From Cymodocea nodosa (Eukaryota; Streptophyta; Magnoliopsida; Alismatales; Cymodoceaceae): a stretch of 64,000 nt of DNA. Position numbers and translations under genes: made by a program. The DNA lies in assembly GCA_036874045.1 (NCBI GenBank), contig CM072344.1, forward strand, positions 8,590,501 to 8,654,500, in the 5' to 3' direction. The notes under the pieces were generated by a model. It was not told the DNA's origin, did not search any database, and was given only the letters and a program-made list of their open reading frames with translations. Shown piece after piece: positions 59,390 through 64,000 of the stretch (its first letter is position 1; each line of letters starts with the position of its first letter).

Positions 59390-59588
59390 TATGAAATTTC
59401 TCCCCCTTTCTGTCATTAATCAAAAAGATAATTACAGAGAATATATATATAGTAAGAGATATATTTACAACAACTCTTTCTGTAAACAATGATAAGAATA
59501 GAATGCATTTACAGAAAAATGTATTGTTCAATGAATCAAACAAGGAATACAAACATTACATTTTGTATTCAGATACAAACAAAAACAA

Positions 59589-61871
59589 TTATCGACCCCT
59601 CCTAAGTATATCACTTATAGCATTACAAATTTTATCTCTTAGATGCCTAATATCATTTCTGATGTCGTTAAGTACATCATCTAGGTCAGGAGGTATATGG
59701 GTTTGTTGTTCTGCTTGAACTAAATAACTTTGTTGTTGTTGTTGTATATGGTTTGTACAATCAAGTTATTATTGTTGTTGTTGTTGTTGAGGTTTATGCA
59801 TGGCCTAGAATCATTGTAAATCTTTTACACTAAATGCTCTCATGCCTTTAGTTTTAGAGGGCTAGTCGGATAAATTCAATTAGCTTGCAAGGATTCTACA
59901 TACAGCATCACTATAAAATAACTTTGAACTCATATGCTATAGTTGAGAAGTAAAAATATCAAACCAATTGATTTGAATTCTATTCAGCAGGCCATAAGTT
60001 GCATATAAACAGCTTCTACTGACTTCCAAATTGTGTCCAAGTCTCTAAACTAAATTTGCATGCAATATATTTGCAATGAACCTTGCCTCTGCATTCAGAT
60101 TTTCCATTAATCTCATTTCAGAATATACATCTGAAATTTTTGATAAAGACTGAATGTTCCATTCCAATTGTCTAATCATGTCAAATCTGTTTGTAACAAC
60201 AACACCTTCATTCTTTAATCCCAAAACTTCAAAAATTAACTTAGGAGACAATATAAACTCATTGATTTATTTAAGTTTCCAGAAAATTTTCATTCTTGAC
60301 CAGATTGCTATAAAAAGTTGCAATAAGCTCTCTGTATTGCTTCCATTTCGTTCCAACTTGCAAGAATTGAATGAGGCCTTGATACTCAAATAGATCTTTT
60401 ATTTCTATCAAATTTCTGAATTTTATTGGTCAAGCATGCAGAATTTGACATGTAATCATATTATTATATTTCTGCAATGCTTCTTCAGATCTAAAATGAA
60501 TTGAATTACCTTGAATTTTTAATATTGTACACAAAGAAGGTGATACCTGAAGCCTTGATTCAGAGTTTAATTCATCTTCAAGAACCTCTTCTTCAAAATG
60601 AATGTCATGTTGTTCCTCTGTGAAAATATTTTCTTGAAGCTGCGTATGTAAGCTTGATTCTTCAGCTTCAACAGTGTAAGGAACATTGTTAATATGCTCA
60701 ACATTCATCTGTTCAGTCTCTATAGAATGATCAGAGTTTAATTTTTCCACAAATTCTACAGCCGATGTATCTGTCTGTAATTGTTCATTTTGTTCAACAG
60801 ATATCTCCATTGATACATGTCGTGAATTCTCAGACTCTGCTTCTATAGATTCTGAAGAAGGCTGGTTAACGTTTAGCTCTTCTGGAGTCTTAACTTTTCA
60901 ATATCTGCTACTCCAAACAATTCAGCCTGTGAACTAGTTGCTGCCTCAACATTGTCAATTATATCTACAATAACTTATTCAATGCCAAGTGTTTGATGCT
61001 CTAATTTTTCAATTTCTACATCATCAGGACTTGTACTAATAGAAAAACTTGAGCTTATATTTGACTTGCATTTCTTCTCAAGTTTTCTGGTAAGAGAAAA
61101 TAAAGTCTCATTATCATCATCAGTTTCAATATGCTCGAAACTGATGAGTTTATCAGATGCACAATAAGGTACAATGTCTAGACATACATTGTCCTTTGGA
61201 AATAAATTTTCATCTGATTTTTCTTTTTCAATAGACTTTGTCTTTGAAGACATAATTTTTCTGACTTTCATTCTACTATAAAATTTCTGTTTCTCCTCTT
61301 CAAGTATTGCTGTTTTCTTTTCAAATTGCTCCATAAAAGTTTTCTACTTTAATTCTTCAAAGGCACTTTCTATTGCTATAGCCTTTCAAAGACTATCAAC
61401 TTTTCTTTTATCTACAGCAATATTTGATTCTACTTGTTTTGAATATAAAGGAGTAGGTATAGCAGATTCATGTTCTTCCTCAAATGGTTGTAGTCATGTA
61501 CCACTAATAGGAGTTTGAGGAATTCTATTTGATGAACCTACACCTTTTTCCATATATTTTGCATATTGTTCCAAAAATGCAATTTCAGCACATTTCATAT
61601 GGTATTCTCTATCATATTTACTTCAAATCCCCATATTTACATCAGTATCATGAAGCTCTAATCTAACTTCATTTAGTATACCTTCAGGAAAGAAGTATTC
61701 ACTGTAAATTTTTGCTAACCTTTTGTCAACTTGCAAAATTTTCTTAAACCAAGTGTGTGGAACTTCATCATTCTCTATTTCTTTTCCTTTTGCATCTCCT
61801 CTACTTTTGCCTTTTCCTCTACCACAACCTTTGTAGAACTTGGAGACCATTGTTGCAAGTTGTAACAGCAA
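59589..61871 (-). pseudogene. GLKN accessory ORF of Sirevirus S3
   Basis: Collinear with S1. Starts MLLQLATMVSKFYKGCGRGK (61871), then VPHTWFKKILQVDKRLAKIY; lysine/glutamate-rich part 61334-60975; acidic part 60810-60430 (FRSEEALQKYNNMITCQILHA); conserved part at 60251-60045 (SPKLIFEVLGLKNEG, RLMENLNAEARFIANILHAN); then a glutamine-rich stretch and stop at 59589-59591. Several stops and at least two frame changes. Function unknown. Confidence 0.8.
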
Positions 61872-63434
61872 TAAGCGGGAAAGATTTTCCTGACAAAATT
61901 TACAAATAACCTAAGTACTCGTGTAATAAGTGTTTAAATAGGGTTTTAGGCAAATAACTCAACGTCAAGAGAAGTCAGGTTTAGATATTAAATGAATACT
62001 GAATAAAGTTTATTCAATCAAAGTACCCGAAATATTCAAGTATAACTCATTGAGTTAACTAACCTAACAAGTAAAACGCTGTCTAGAGGTAGTTTTACAC
62101 ATTACCTTATCTAACATAATGTCCAGTTAGTACACTTAAAACAATTTACAGATGCTTCCAACTAAAACGTTCCAAACACATCACAATAGCTATACCTTAT
62201 CATTTTCTTGAGAACATTGTAAACTATTCTAACATTCCTATCATTTGAATCTAAAATAGTTTGTTTGTCTTTGTAAATTATTTCATCAAGCTTTTAAGAG
62301 GACATTAATTCAGATTAACCAAGATTTGTATTTTGAATTATATTAATTTGTTTTGGACATTGTTAATCCTCCCCCTACAAATATACTTTATATATATATT
62401 CAAACAAAATACAAAATATACTTGTATAACAATAGATGTTAAGTATAACTATGTTAAATTTTCTTTTTAGAAACTTCCGTTATTCTGACTTCATCAAAAA
62501 TGATTTCCAGAATCAAGTCTTACTGTATATGAATCAAAACACAACTTTGAACTCAATATGATTAATTCAAGGAGAATAAAAGAATGTATTTCAAATAAAC
62601 ATTTTCAAAAGTACTAATGTTGATTCAATAACTCAATAGTCATATTGGTAGAAACTATACTTGATTCAAAGATATCTGTAATTAATGAAACAACTTTTTC
62701 TTTTCAAAACAGTAATTATTGATAATTTTTTTTAAAAGTTAGTTTGAAAAGCTTGAATCATACAAGAGCTTTCTAATGTACCCGTGTAATGAACTTTTAG
62801 TAAACAATCCTAGATCTGATCAGGACCTTAGGTTACCAGATTTAAAGAATCCTTTTTCAAGACAACAATACTTACATACCTATCTGCTCAAGTACAAAAG
62901 GCTCGTGATCAAACTGATCAATAAACTCTCAAAGATTTTCACTTTGTAAGCACTTTTCATTTCAAGCATAGTATATATGTATTCCATTAATACAGATGCA
63001 ATAAAACACAAATCTCAAACAATTTTTACTTCTATGATTTTACTGAAAATATGAATCAGTTTCAATAAGCTTATACTTTTGATTAACAATTTAAGATGAG
63101 TTACATATAACTTATTCTACAAGTTTAATCAATTAAGTCAAATTCATGCATGATCATATGCACTTTCCTTGATTCAAAGAAAACACTTAATCAAAATTTC
63201 AGAATGTCAGAAGTATTTAATGTTTTTCATTTACACTTCCACTTAAAATCGTAAAAACCATTAAAATTGATAAACTACTTAAAATCAATAAGATACTACT
63301 ATGATTTTACAATAAATACATAATATCTTAAGCAGCAGTTTAGATATTACTTAGATATTTATGATAAGTATATAATATCTATGAGGTGAACAACATCATC
63401 AATAATATTTATCTTTTTGTGGAGTTTAAGCATT
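61872..63434 (-). other. Non-coding interval between pol and the accessory ORF of S3
   Basis: Collinear with 28988-30538. Minus-strand GTAGGGGGAGGATTAACAATG string at about 62360-62378, AAAACCCTATTTAAA near 61935. No ORF. Confidence 0.75.
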
Positions 63435-64000
63435 TTACACATCACATAGCCTATAAATACCCAAATTTAATCTAATGTTGCAGAATGTATTTTCGTCTAG
63501 AGGTTTTGTAAATATATCAACTAATTGATTTTTACTAGACACAAATCCTAATTTAATTTTTCCTTTAATTACATTATCTCTTAGAAAATGATGTCTAACC
63601 TTTATATGCTTTGCTCTAGAATGTAATACAGGATTTTTGGAAAGATTTATTGCAGAATTACTGTCACAATAAATCTTAGTTGTATCATAAGATAATCCAA
63701 AATCTTCTAAGGTTTGCCTTATCCACAGAATCTAAGTGCAACACAGTGCAGCAGTAACATATTCAGCTTCAGTAGTAGAAAATGCTACACAGTTTTGCTT
63801 TTTACTAAACCATGACACCAAATTATTTCTCAATAATTGACATGTGCCACTTGTACTTTTTCTATCAGATTTAGATCCTGCATAATCAGCATCAGTATAT
63901 CCTATAAGATCTATTGAACTATTCTTAGAATAATACAGTTTGAAATTTTTAGTTCCTTATATATATCTTAATATTCTTTTAACTGCAATTGAGTGTGATT
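63435..64000 (-). pseudogene. RNase H end of pol, Sirevirus S3
   Basis: The stop at 63435-63437 ends the same C-terminus as S2. Upstream blocks correspond to LVSWFSKKQN, the TEAEY region and DENTFCNIRL, with several new stops. The rest of pol is outside the window. Confidence 0.85.

Larger units (their letters stand above)
59390..64000 (-). mobile_element. Sirevirus S3, 3'-truncated, running off the right edge
   Basis: Minus-strand element carrying, right to left, the RNase H end of pol, the non-coding interval, the GLKN accessory ORF, and a purine string (AGAAAGGGGGAGAAA, about 59398-59412). The 3' LTR and about 300 bp next to it are absent: the sequence changes to element F at 59389. The rest lies beyond 64000. 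Confidence 0.88.

Overview
This window looks like intergenic, retrotransposon-packed nuclear DNA of a flowering plant. It is A+T-rich. I see no intact host gene, rRNA or tRNA. The only cellular-type coding sequence is an F-box protein reading frame, and it lies between retroelement parts. Nearly every base can be assigned to LTR retrotransposons of four kinds: Ty1/copia Sirevirus-type elements, one Ty1/copia Tork/Tnt1-type element, Ty3 Athila-type elements with LTRs of about 2 kb, and two miniature LTR elements (TRIMs). All coding regions are decayed by stops, frameshifts or deletions. The species cannot be named from the sequence.

The layout is a deep nest that target-site duplications (TSDs) let me unpick. 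(1) Positions 50664-59389 carry an Athila-type remnant F on the + strand, with a complete but dead Tork-type copia inside it (52545-58500, TSD ATACA). (2) To its left, Sirevirus S2 (minus strand) runs from 50663 down to base 1 and beyond. Its accessory gene has been split by Athila element A (264-38977, TSD TTGCT) and by a solo LTR B (39938-41997, TSD ATTCT). (3) Inside A, the 3' LTR is split by solo LTR C (23308-36831, TSD ATGCC) and by a TRIM (TSD ATGTT) that was later duplicated in tandem. The interior of A holds an inverted Athila-type assembly D (3679 to about 13600: LTR, F-box frame, gag, accessory ORF) and a 5'-truncated Sirevirus E (about 13610-20755). (4) Inside LTR C sits an almost full-length Sirevirus S1 (24628-36063, TSD ATCTC). 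(5) The right edge is a 3'-truncated Sirevirus S3 (59390-64000+).

Two themes stand out. First, the Sireviruses and the Athila-type elements carry related accessory ORFs (called here the GLKN ORF, after a conserved C-terminal motif), and they also share a roughly 1.3 kb non-coding block. Gag and pol show that the two groups belong to different superfamilies, so sequence has moved between them. Second, four otherwise unrelated LTR families are full of short paired GTTA...TAAC palindromes whose arms differ between families. One such unit was gained or lost as an exact 32-bp step between the two LTRs of S1.

In a living element, gag and pol would package and integrate the RNA, with the LTRs supplying promoter and termination signals. 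The role of the GLKN ORF is unknown; its position downstream of pol matches the env-like ORF of Sireviruses. Family names rest on recognised motifs and memory of the families, not on database searches.
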